A stretch of 9,873 nt of DNA. Source: Comamonas sp. GTDB lineage: Bacteria; Pseudomonadota; Gammaproteobacteria; Burkholderiales; Burkholderiaceae_C. Where the stretch lies: contig JAFAIY010000032.1 of NCBI GenBank assembly GCA_019236485.1, positions 1 to 9,873 on the forward strand. The letters are read 5' to 3'. The position numbers and the translations under genes are program-made. A model generated the notes under the pieces. That model did no database searches and had not been told where the DNA came from. It saw nothing but the letters and a program-made list of their open reading frames with translations. Of the stretch, positions 1 to 5,296 are shown piece by piece (within the stretch, counting starts at the first letter, position 1; each line of letters starts with the position of its first letter).

Positions 1-67
1 GTAGACGCAGGGGACTCAAAATCCCCCGCCGCAAGGCGTGCCGGTTCGATTCCGGCCCCGGGCACCA
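1..67 (+). tRNA. tRNA-Leu(CAA), 5' end cut off by the window
   Basis: This is the 3' part of a class II tRNA. The window opens in the D-loop/D-stem region (GTAGACGC). An anticodon stem of GGGGA/TCCCC encloses the 7-base loop CTCAAAA, so the anticodon is CAA, which reads UUG leucine codons. A long variable arm follows (GCC-GCAA-GGC), which is characteristic of tRNA-Leu. The T arm is GCCGG-TTCGATT-CCGGC, and the acceptor strand CCCGGGC is followed by A and an encoded CCA ending at 67. The acceptor 5' strand and most of the D arm lie outside the window. No second copy of the tRNA 3' end is visible in the window, so nothing suggests that it is an occupied integration site here. Confidence 0.95.
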
Positions 68-74
68 CATGCCC

Positions 75-109
75 AAGCCGAGAAGGTGATTCTCACTTTC
101 TCGGCTTTT
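75..109 (+). terminator. Intrinsic terminator of the tRNA-Leu gene
   Basis: AAGCCGAGAA (75-84) pairs perfectly with TTCTCGGCTT (98-107). The stem is extended inward by a G-T wobble and by GTGA/TCAC around a TTC loop, giving about 15 paired positions. The T run 106-109 closes the structure. It begins 7 nt after the tRNA CCA, as expected for the end of a tRNA transcript. Confidence 0.85.
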
Positions 110-457
110 CTATTTCCCTTCTGCAGGGAAGCGCGGACCGGGCACTCAGCTCCCATCGCACATATTCTTTGGCCGCCGCGCAGCGGCAGGATTTCTCGCG
201 CCCGCTCATTTTTTCCGGATGGCACGCAAACTGTGCATAACTCGGAGTGAGCGCTTCAATTCGGCGCCCAAAACCGATTTTCATTGAATGAAGCTATTGA
301 TGAGATAGTCTTCATCATTCCTGCATATGAATCAAAATCAGAGCACGCCGCGCAGAGGAAATAGCACTTTCTCCCTCTGAAAACCGTCGCTGCGGGCCGG
401 GCTCGATCCGCGCTTGATCTCCATCGAAGCGAGCAATTCTTTTGTGCGAGCGCACAA
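110..457. other. Gene-free intergenic stretch
   Basis: No open frame here has both a ribosome binding site and coding-like composition; the short frames look random. What can be seen is an imperfect hairpin at 288-315 (ATGAAGCTAT, 7-nt loop, ATAG, one bulged T, CTTCAT) in a locally AT-rich patch, and a perfect match to the TTATNCACA DnaA-box consensus on the minus strand at 232-240. No function is assigned to either. Confidence 0.5.
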
Positions 458-488
458 AAAAAAGCGCTGAAGTCGACAGCGCTTTTTT
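458..488. terminator. Perfect bidirectional intrinsic terminator
   Basis: Six A (458-463) plus GCGCTG (464-469), a 7-nt loop AAGTCGA, then CAGCGC (477-482) plus six T (483-488) form a perfect 12-bp stem. The structure has T runs in both directions. On the minus strand it lies about 140 bp downstream of the small gene at 629-847, which is its most likely user. No plus-strand gene ends close upstream. Confidence 0.8.
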
Positions 489-519
489 CCACAGATCATG
501 TGATCAAGCCTGTGAACAA
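489..519. repeat. Diverged third copy of a CCACAG...TGTGRACAA intergenic motif
   Basis: CCACAGA, 9 nt, then CAAGCCTGTGAACAA follows the terminator T run directly. It matches the core of the two repeats at 4193-4503 (CCACAGAA, 6 nt, CTACAAGCTTGTGGACAA) in order, orientation and nearly in spacing (16 versus 14 nt between the start of CCACAG and the start of CAAGC). The first half overlaps TTTTCCACA (485-493), which fits the DnaA-box consensus TTWTNCACA. Whether it is bound by DnaA is unknown. Confidence 0.4.
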
Positions 520-607
520 CCCGTGATGTATCTGTGAAGAAGGTTGCCAAGCCCTTGCACGGGCTGATGCAAAGGTAGGTTGCCTTCAATTCATGCAGAT
601 GACGATA

Positions 608-621
608 AAGGGTTAACCCTT
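608..621. repeat. Perfect 14-bp palindrome AAGGGTTAACCCTT
   Basis: The palindrome has no central loop, so it resembles a protein-binding site more than an RNA hairpin. It ends 7 bp before the stop codon of the minus-strand gene at 629-847. A near-identical sequence, AAGGGATAACCCTT, occurs at 6799-6812 in the gcdR-gcdH control region. With only two examples the role is open. Confidence 0.4.
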
Positions 622-628
622 GGCTCTA

Positions 629-847
629 TCAGTAGGTGCGGCGGATCAGCTGCCGCCCCGATTCGGTGATATGCCAATGCCTTTCCTCATCCTGCTGGAC
701 CAGGCCGCGCTCCACCAGGCGCTTGGACAGATATTCCTTGGCAGCGGACCACAAGGAGACGTCCTCACCCATCTCCAGCTTCTTGAGAGTCTCCAATTCA
801 TCGACTGTAGGTTCATATACAGGTGCACGGTAGACTGTGGTTTGCAT
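629..847 (-). CDS. Hypothetical 72-residue winged-helix-like protein
   Basis: The ATG at 847 is preceded, with a gap of about 7 nt, by a perfect AGGAGG, which is why I prefer it to the longer frame reaching 907 (92 residues). The protein is soluble with no signal peptide or membrane segment. The first 15 residues (MQTTVYRAPVYEP...) are followed by a predicted helical part (residues about 15-50, including LWSAAKEYLSKRLVERGLV) and the segment HWHITESGRQLIRR near the C-terminus. That pattern (a helix, 'LVERGLV', a short strand, then 'ITESGRQLI') is what one sees in the recognition helix and wing of small winged-helix proteins such as MarR/PadR types. It is too short to contain a full regulator with a dimerisation domain. 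I do not recognise a named family. It is transcribed divergently from lrgA, so a role in controlling lrgAB is possible but is only an inference from position. Confidence 0.75.
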   Translation of the reverse strand: MQTTVYRAPVYEPTVDELETLKKLEMGEDVSLWSAAKEYLSKRLVERGLVQQDEERHWHITESGRQLIRRTY

Positions 848-910
848 GGTGATTCCTCCTAAGCTCGTGCAATGACTGCGGCGGCCCCGGCCCCGGAGCG
901 CCTGCAACCT

Positions 911-939
911 AAGATAGACCTGTCATCTGCGCCGCGCAA
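911..939 (-). promoter_or_regulatory. Possible sigma70-type promoter for the small minus-strand gene
   Basis: Read on the minus strand, TTGCGC (939-934), a 17-nt spacer and TATCTT (916-911) lie about 65 bp upstream of the ATG at 847. The -35 box is weak (TTG only) and the -10 box matches at 4 of 6 positions. This is a plausible guess, not a firm call. Confidence 0.25.
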
Positions 940-987
940 TAGCCGGCGGCGGGATTTACTTAAATTCATCCGCCCCCTCTCATACCG

Positions 988-1027
988 GGCAGGCCAGGTG
1001 CACGTCATGGCCTGCCGCTCTCTTTTT
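988..1027 (+). terminator. Terminator-like hairpin in the lrgA leader
   Basis: GGCAGGCCA (988-996) pairs perfectly with TGGCCTGCC (1008-1016) around an 11-nt loop that contains GTGCAC. The sequence GCTCTCTTTTT follows, with five T at 1023-1027. No plus-strand gene lies upstream to be terminated, and the T run ends directly at the GGAGC that serves as Shine-Dalgarno sequence for lrgA. The structure could therefore act as an attenuator or occlude translation initiation. The direction of the T run excludes use by the minus-strand gene. Confidence 0.5.
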
Positions 1028-1043
1028 GGAGCTAGCTGCCCTC

Positions 1044-1430
1044 ATGCTGCACGCGCTTGCCATTCTTTTTGCCTTCCAACTGCTGGGCGAGTTTCTGGTT
1101 CGCAGCACGGGCCTGCCCCTGCCCGGCGCGCTGATCGGCACCCTGCTTCTGCTGCTGGGACTGCTGTTCTACCGGCGCCTGCCCCGGCAGCTGGAAGACA
1201 CGGCCAGCGTGCTGCTGCAGAACATGATGCTGCTGTTCATACCCATCATCGCGGGCGTGATGCTGGAATTCGACCACCTGCGCCGCGAATGGCTGCCTTT
1301 TGTGCTGGCCTGCGTGGCCGGGGCCGTGATCACCTTTGTCGCCACGGCCCTGACCTTCCGCTTCTTCCTGCAGCGCCAGCGCGCCAAGGAGGATGGACAT
1401 GCCTCTGAGGCCGGACAGGAGGCCGCATGA
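1044..1430 (+). CDS. lrgA: CidA/LrgA family holin-like membrane protein
   Basis: A 128-residue integral inner-membrane protein of the CidA/LrgA family (PF03788). Four hydrophobic segments lie at about residues 3-19, 24-43, 56-74 and 84-108. Family signatures are LPLPGALIGTLLLLLGLL (24-41), matching the conserved 'lPGsvlGmllL' loop and helix, and LLFIPIIAGVM (63-73), matching 'LlFvPagvGvm'. The charged C-terminal tail (about 110-128) is cytoplasmic in the usual model. The ATG at 1044 is chosen because its upstream GGAGC (1028-1032) fits and the hydrophobic segment starts at once; an in-frame TTG at 1026 would add six residues. The stop overlaps the lrgB start (ATGA, 1427-1430), so the two are translationally coupled. 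The family was first linked to control of murein hydrolase activity and lysis in Staphylococcus. Later work in other bacteria connects LrgAB-type pairs with pyruvate or other overflow-metabolite transport. The actual substrate here cannot be read from sequence. Confidence 0.9.
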   Translation: MLHALAILFAFQLLGEFLVRSTGLPLPGALIGTLLLLLGLLFYRRLPRQLEDTASVLLQNMMLLFIPIIAGVMLEFDHLRREWLPFVLACVAGAVITFVATALTFRFFLQRQRAKEDGHASEAGQEAA

Positions 1431-2167
1431 GCATGCAACTGACGGAACGCCTCTACAGCGCCTGGACCAGCCTGTCTACGGCGTCGCCGCTACCGTGGCT
1501 GGTGCTAACCATGGCCGTCTATCTAGGCGCCATGGCCGTCTACAAGAAAAGCGGCAACCGGCCCATGCTGATTCCGGTGTTCACCGGCGTGGTGGTGATC
1601 GTCGGTCTGCTGCTGGCCACCGGCACGCCCTATGCCACCTATCGCAGCGGCGTCTCGCTGCTGGGCCTGATGATAGGCCCGGCCACGGTGGCGCTGGCCA
1701 TACCGCTGTATGCGCAGCGCGAACGCATCCGCCAGCTGTGGCTGCCCATCACCGCGGCCCTGCTGGTGGGCTGCCTGGTCGCCCTGCTCTCCGCCCTGGG
1801 CATTGCCTGGCTCTTTGGCGGCTCGGCCGCCACGCTGATCGCCGTAGCCCCAAAATCCGCCACCATTCCCATCGCCCTGCCCATGGCCGAGCGCTTTGGC
1901 GGCCAACCCTCGCTGGCTGCCGTGGCCGTGGCCATCACCGGCATCAGCGGCACCATGCTGGCACCGCTGCTGATCCGGCTGCTGCGGCTCAAGGATCCGG
2001 CCGTCCAGGGTTTTGCCATAGGCCTGACCGCCCATGCCATTGGTACGGCGCGCGCTCTGCAGATCAACCCCACCATGGGCGCTTTTGCGGCTCTGGCCAT
2101 GGGCCTGAACGGCGTGGCGACCGCGGTACTGATGCCAGTGGTGCTGGCTATCGTGCCCTGGCTCTAA
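1427..2167 (+). CDS. lrgB: LrgB family membrane protein, partner of LrgA
   Basis: A 246-residue polytopic inner-membrane protein of the LrgB/CidB family (PF04172), of normal length. The clearest signatures are APKSATIPIALPMAERFGG (141-159), matching the family's 'apKSvTtPiAm..s...GG' segment, the following 'AVAITGISGTMLAPLL' (167-182), RLKDPAVQGFAIGLTAHAIGTARA (187-210; family 'rikdp.arGlalGtashaiGTara'), and a closing 'MGAFAALAMGLNGVATAVLMPVV' helix. At least seven hydrophobic segments are visible. AGGAGG (1417-1422) lies 4 nt before the ATG at 1427; a second ATG at 1433 has a 10-nt spacing and cannot be excluded. The gene is coupled to lrgA by an ATGA overlap, and its last 20 bp overlap the 3' end of the converging permease gene. 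Together with LrgA it probably forms a membrane complex for holin-like or metabolite-transport activity. Confidence 0.93.
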   Translation: MSMQLTERLYSAWTSLSTASPLPWLVLTMAVYLGAMAVYKKSGNRPMLIPVFTGVVVIVGLLLATGTPYATYRSGVSLLGLMIGPATVALAIPLYAQRERIRQLWLPITAALLVGCLVALLSALGIAWLFGGSAATLIAVAPKSATIPIALPMAERFGGQPSLAAVAVAITGISGTMLAPLLIRLLRLKDPAVQGFAIGLTAHAIGTARALQINPTMGAFAALAMGLNGVATAVLMPVVLAIVPWL

Positions 2168-3119
2168 CGGCCGCGGCGCCCTGGCGCCTATAGGCCCAGA
2201 CCGCCCCCAGGATCAACAGCATGCCCAGGGCCGACAGAGGCTGGGGCCGGCGCTCAAACCACAGCCAGTCCACCAGCAAAGCCACCACCGGGTAGATAAA
2301 CGACAGGCCCGCCACGGCCTGGGCGCTGAGCCGCTGGAACGCCGAATACATCAGCGTGTACATCCAGGCCGTATGCACCAGGCCCAGCACGCCCACCGCC
2401 ACCCACGCATGTGCCGAAAACTGCGCGGATGCCATCAATGGCCAGGCAGGCCCCGCCAGCGCCAGCACACCTATCAGCATCTGCAGCATGGCGATCTGCG
2501 CGGGGGCCAGACGCTGCAGGCGCTGCGCCGCCAGCGTGGCCACGGCGTACAGGGTGGCGGCGCCCAGGGCCAGCCAGATGCCCATCCAGGACGAGGCCTC
2601 GCTCGCTTCGGCCAGCCCGCTGCTCAAAGCCACACCCAGCAGGGCCAACAGCAGCCAGGGCAGCTTGCGCACGGGCAGGGCCTCGGCTTGCAGCAGGGCC
2701 ACAAGCAGCAGCAGGATAAAGGGCTGGACGTGATAGACCACGGTGGCCACCGCAATCGAACTGTAGCGGTAGGCCGAGAACAGGCAGAGCCAGTTGAGCA
2801 CCAGCGCCAGCCCACCCACGGCAAGCCATAGAGTTTCGGAGCGGCTGGGCTTTTGCCACTGGCGCGAATACACCACCCAGGCGGCCAGACCCAGACCGCC
2901 CAGCAGGCAGCGCAGCCAGACCACCAGCAGCACCGGCAGGCCGCTTTCCACCACCAGCAGGCCTATGGTTCCCGACAGCGCCATGGCCAGAACCATGCGC
3001 CAGCTGCCGCCGGCGCTGCGAGACCGCATGGCCGGCAAACCGACCCCGTTGTTCAGAACAGTGCCGGAGCCGGCCTCGGCAGCGGCATGAGCCGCCGGTA
3101 TGAAAAGATTTTTTTGCAT
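2148..3119 (-). CDS. EamA/DMT superfamily permease
   Basis: An inner-membrane drug/metabolite transporter (DMT) family protein with two tandem EamA repeats (PF00892). With the ATG at 3119 it has 323 residues and about ten hydrophobic segments from residue 41 onward. The first repeat contains YRYSSIAVATVVYHVQPFILLLL (117-139), with the conserved proline-containing helix near its end. The second closes with LSFIYPVVALLVDWLWFERR (272-291) and LGMLLILGAVWAY. Members export amino acids, metabolites or drugs; the substrate cannot be told here. The start is uncertain. GGAGGT abuts the ATG at 3119 (too close to be ideal), a TTG at 3137 is in frame, and the ATG at 3029 would give 293 residues, the usual family size, with the first membrane helix right behind it. 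The gene is divergent from a LysR regulator, a common pairing for exporters of this class, and it overlaps lrgB tail to tail. Confidence 0.88.
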   Translation of the reverse strand: MQKNLFIPAAHAAAEAGSGTVLNNGVGLPAMRSRSAGGSWRMVLAMALSGTIGLLVVESGLPVLLVVWLRCLLGGLGLAAWVVYSRQWQKPSRSETLWLAVGGLALVLNWLCLFSAYRYSSIAVATVVYHVQPFILLLLVALLQAEALPVRKLPWLLLALLGVALSSGLAEASEASSWMGIWLALGAATLYAVATLAAQRLQRLAPAQIAMLQMLIGVLALAGPAWPLMASAQFSAHAWVAVGVLGLVHTAWMYTLMYSAFQRLSAQAVAGLSFIYPVVALLVDWLWFERRPQPLSALGMLLILGAVWAYRRQGAAAVRARAR

Positions 3120-3175
3120 ACCTCCATGCTCAGCCAAGTTTTTCCACGCATCAATCCATCTTCAATCCACTTACT

Positions 3176-3195
3176 ATTGCATTGAATTCAACAAT
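3176..3195. promoter_or_regulatory. Possible LysR operator between permease and regulator
   Basis: TTGAATTCAA (3182-3191) is a perfect 10-bp palindrome flanked by ATTG and CAAT. It contains the T-N11-A spacing typical of LysR-type sites (T3178 to A3190). It lies in the AT-rich 88-bp gap between the divergent permease and regulator genes, 16 bp before the regulator ATG. The assignment rests on position and symmetry only. Confidence 0.3.
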
Positions 3196-3207
3196 CAAAA
3201 CAGCCTT

Positions 3208-4191
3208 ATGCACGCCGAACCTCTGCTGGTTGCCGAAATGCTGGTCTTTGCCAGGGTCGTGGAGCTGCACAGCTTTGCAGCGGCGGCGCGCCAGCTGGAT
3301 CTGACCACCTCGGCCGTCAGCCGCAGCGTGGGCAGGCTCGAGGCCTATTGGGGCGTGCGGCTGCTGAACCGCACCACGCGCTCCCTGTCCCTGACCGAAC
3401 TCGGGGCCGAGGTCTATGCGGGCTGCGCCCAGCTCGCGCATACCGCGCGCGACGTCCACGCCGCGGCTGGCCACTATGCCGACACCCCGCGCGGCACGGT
3501 GCGCATCACCGCTCCGGCGGTGTTTGGCGACAGCTGGCTGGCGGCCCAGCTGCCCAGCTTTCGCCAGCGCTGGCCCGAGGTACAGCTGAGCATCAGCCTC
3601 AGCGACCATGCGCTGGACCTGAGCGAACAGGGCCTGGACCTGGCGATACGCATAGCCACTCCCGCGCAGCTGCCGCCGAATATGGTGGCCAGGGCACTGC
3701 GGCCCGTGGGCTATATCGCCGTAGCCACGCCTCAGTATCTGCACGATCTCGAAATGCATCTGGGCGCGCCGCTGCAACACCCGGCCCAGCTGCTGACCCT
3801 GGCCCGCGCGGGCCGGGTGCAATGCGTGGCCCTGGGCTATGGCGGCTTTCAGAACCGCATGCTGTGGCAGAGTGCCGAGGTCTCCCCTGCCAACCGCGGA
3901 GCCGCAGCGGCCGAGACCATCGAGGTCGAGCTGCCGGCACCGGTCACGCTGGACAGCAGCAACGGAATCTTGAGTCTGAGCCTGCAGCACCAGGGCATAG
4001 GCCTGGTCGCGGATTTTGCGGCGGCAGCGATGCTGGCCGGCGGCGCACTGGTGCAACTATTGCCGGACTGGCACCTGACGGGCAGCTACGGCCAGCGCAT
4101 AGCCTATGCGCTGCACATGCCTTCGCGCCATGTGCCGCTCAAGGTCAGGACCTTGATCGACCATCTGGTGGCCGCCGGCAAGGCGCTATGA
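3208..4191 (+). CDS. LysR family transcriptional regulator
   Basis: A 327-residue cytoplasmic DNA-binding regulator. The N-terminal LysR helix-turn-helix (PF00126) covers about residues 11-70, with SFAAAARQLDLTTSAVSRSV (22-41) as the HTH core and LLNRTTRSLSLTELG just behind. The rest is the LysR substrate-binding domain (PF03466), beginning around GTVRITAPAVFGDSWLAAQLP. The sequence type resembles the large AaeR/DhmA-like group whose members often sit next to transport genes. The ATG at 3208 is chosen because the HTH begins about ten residues later; the longer frame from 3100 would overlap the divergent permease and translate AT-rich promoter-like DNA. No strong Shine-Dalgarno is visible. It probably controls the divergent EamA permease. 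The effector is unknown. Its stop codon lies 3 bp before the first of the two intergenic repeats. Confidence 0.9.
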   Translation: MHAEPLLVAEMLVFARVVELHSFAAAARQLDLTTSAVSRSVGRLEAYWGVRLLNRTTRSLSLTELGAEVYAGCAQLAHTARDVHAAAGHYADTPRGTVRITAPAVFGDSWLAAQLPSFRQRWPEVQLSISLSDHALDLSEQGLDLAIRIATPAQLPPNMVARALRPVGYIAVATPQYLHDLEMHLGAPLQHPAQLLTLARAGRVQCVALGYGGFQNRMLWQSAEVSPANRGAAAAETIEVELPAPVTLDSSNGILSLSLQHQGIGLVADFAAAAMLAGGALVQLLPDWHLTGSYGQRIAYALHMPSRHVPLKVRTLIDHLVAAGKAL

Positions 4192-4192
4192 T

Positions 4193-4307
4193 TTCCCCAC
4201 AGAAGCTCTACAAGCTTGTGGACAAGGCCTAGCAGGCACCTGGATAAGCCAGTTAAGCCATTGTTTTAAAAGAAATTTTCAAAGCATGCTTAATTTTTAG
4301 GCAAACC
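4193..4307. repeat. Intergenic direct repeat, copy 1
   Basis: This copy aligns without gaps to 4388-4502 at an offset of exactly 195 bp over most of its length. The identical blocks are CCCCACAGAA (4195-4204), the 19-bp CTACAAGCTTGTGGACAAG (4208-4226), CTGGATAAGC (4240-4249) and AATTTTTA (4292-4299); the remainder is diverged. The 19-bp block contains the palindrome ACAAGCTTGT, and CCAC/GTGG flank it as an inverted pair. TGTGGACAA (4217-4225) is one base off the DnaA-box consensus when read on the minus strand. It starts immediately after the LysR stop codon. Confidence 0.75.
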
Positions 4308-4387
4308 ATCCCAAATACCGCCGCAGCCGCCGGAACCTCACAATTCATAGCAGCTCATGCAGCGCTGATTGAGGCTGCAAGGCAGTT
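4308..4387. other. Spacer between the two direct repeats, no gene seen
   Basis: About 80 bp of unrelated sequence separates the repeat copies. It contains GC-rich CCGCCGCAGCCGCCGG and several GCAGC/GCTGC triplets but no convincing ORF, promoter or terminator. A 64-codon minus-strand frame running through it and the second repeat has no ribosome binding site or family resemblance. Confidence 0.4.
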
Positions 4388-4503
4388 CTCCCCACAGAAT
4401 CGCTACAAGCTTGTGGACAAGCACCACCCAGCCACTGGATAAGCAAGCTAAGTGACTGTCGCACCAGAATAAATCAAGGTGCGATGAATTTTTAAGCACA
4501 ACC
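4388..4503. repeat. Intergenic direct repeat, copy 2
   Basis: The partner of copy 1 carries CCCCACAGAA at 4390-4399, CTACAAGCTTGTGGACAAG at 4403-4421, CTGGATAAGC at 4435-4444 and AATTTTTA at 4487-4494. Unlike copy 1, it has a clear hairpin in its second half: TCGCACC (4459-4465), a 12-nt loop, GGTGCGA (4478-4484), followed by TGAATTTTTA, which could act as a weak terminator. The conserved blocks separated by diverged DNA suggest that the blocks are under constraint, or that both copies derive from an old duplication. Confidence 0.75.
4459..4494 (+). terminator. Possible terminator inside repeat copy 2
   Basis: A 7-bp perfect stem TCGCACC/GGTGCGA with a 12-nt loop is followed within 4 nt by five T. 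The long loop and short stem make it weak. It lies about 270 bp beyond the LysR stop codon and would face the converging tenA gene. Confidence 0.35.
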
Positions 4504-4541
4504 TGCTTGATGCGGCCCGTCAACCGGAGCAAAGCCAGTCC

Positions 4542-5213
4542 TTAGCGGAGCGGACCCTGCCAATCCGCGAGGCGATAGGCGCTGTCCCAGAACATCCACT
4601 CCAACCTTGCGGCATCGCGGTAGGCCTCATGCATGGCGGCGCGCGTGGACTCGGTGGCTTCGGCCGCCACACGGTCCACGGTTGCACAGACGCCGCGCAC
4701 CACCGCGTGGAATTCCTCGCTCGCATAGGCATCCACCCAGGGCTGGTAGGGGTTGCCAGCGGCAGAGCGTGCGTGGATGGTGCGCCCCACCTCGGCATAG
4801 ATCCAGAAGCAGGGCAGCAGCGCCGCAATAGCCACGGGATAGGGCGCGCTCCAGGCCGTGGCCAGCAGATAGCTGCAGTAGTGGTGGCAGGTCGGGGTCA
4901 GCGACGTGGCCGCAAACCGCTCGGGCGTGATGCCATAGTCGCGCATAAAGCCATCGTGCAGGCTGCGCTCCACCACCACGGCCTCATGGGCCGCATTCGC
5001 GAACTGCACCACGCCCTCGGCGTTGTCGGACTTGGCGGCCGTCACCGCCAGCGCCCGCCCATAGGCGACCAGGTAATGCGCATCCTGGATCATGTAGTGG
5101 CAAAAGCGCTCCCGGCTCAGACTGCCCGCGGCCAGCTCCCGGTTGAAGGGCAGCTCCAGCGTGCTTTGGAACAGGGGCAGATTGGCCTGCCACAGGCTTT
5201 GACTGAATGACAT
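4542..5213 (-). CDS. tenA: TenA thiaminase II / aminopyrimidine aminohydrolase
   Basis: A 223-residue all-alpha cytosolic enzyme of the TENA/THI-4 family (PF03070). It hydrolyses aminopyrimidine breakdown products of thiamine to HMP for thiamine salvage, and can also cleave thiamine (EC 3.5.99.2). With the ATG at 5213 as residue 1, the numbering coincides with Bacillus subtilis TenA: Asp44 (IQDAHYL), Tyr47, Tyr112, the nucleophile Cys135 (LLPCFW), Tyr139, Tyr163 and Glu205 (LEWMFWDSAY) are all present, so the protein should be active. The start is supported by GAGGT about 4 nt upstream; an in-frame GTG two codons earlier is less likely. It is the last of three same-strand genes, 83 bp beyond the LprI-like gene, with a GC hairpin between them, so a separate promoter is possible. 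No thiamine-pyrophosphate riboswitch is recognisable upstream and no other thiamine gene is in the window. Confidence 0.95.
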   Translation of the reverse strand: MSFSQSLWQANLPLFQSTLELPFNRELAAGSLSRERFCHYMIQDAHYLVAYGRALAVTAAKSDNAEGVVQFANAAHEAVVVERSLHDGFMRDYGITPERFAATSLTPTCHHYCSYLLATAWSAPYPVAIAALLPCFWIYAEVGRTIHARSAAGNPYQPWVDAYASEEFHAVVRGVCATVDRVAAEATESTRAAMHEAYRDAARLEWMFWDSAYRLADWQGPLR

Positions 5214-5254
5214 AAACACCTCGCGGATCTTGGCGACAGCCGGGCGAGAGCGTC

Positions 5255-5292
5255 GGCCGGCCTGCTGAATCTAGGCCGGCTCGCGGCCGGCC
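5255..5292 (-). terminator. GC-rich hairpin cluster after the LprI-like gene
   Basis: GCCGGCC (5256-5262) and GGCCGGC (5274-5280) can pair around an 11-nt loop, and a further GGCCGGCC lies at 5285-5292. The structure falls between the LprI-like stop codon and tenA and could slow or end transcription, but there is no T run on the minus strand. It may be only a structured spacer. Confidence 0.3.
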
Positions 5293-5296
5293 TCCA

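Noticed and set aside
1..457. Integrated element using the tRNA-Leu 3' end as attachment site
   Set aside because: There is no integrase gene and no second copy of the tRNA 3' end within the window, and the tRNA is followed by its own terminator.
485..519. Chromosomal or plasmid replication origin suggested by DnaA-like boxes
   Set aside because: There is no dnaA, dnaN, rep or par gene nearby, no dense box array and no AT-rich unwinding region. A few TTWTNCACA matches are expected by chance in 10 kb.
1393..2193. 266-codon plus-strand frame overlapping lrgB
   Set aside because: It is an alternative frame of lrgB DNA rich in R, H, G and A. The LrgB frame carries the family motifs.
3151..4056. 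301-codon minus-strand frame antisense to the LysR gene
   Set aside because: It is a shadow of the clear LysR coding frame, with no recognisable domain.
4193..4503. CRISPR array
   Set aside because: There are only two diverged copies with a 195-bp period and no cas genes.
4338..4532. 64-codon minus-strand frame in the repeat region
   Set aside because: It runs through repeat copy 2, has no ribosome binding site and resembles no family. The repeat explains the sequence better.
5214..5296. TPP riboswitch in front of tenA
   Set aside because: The short gap contains GGCCGGCC hairpins but none of the conserved TPP-sensor segments that I could recognise.
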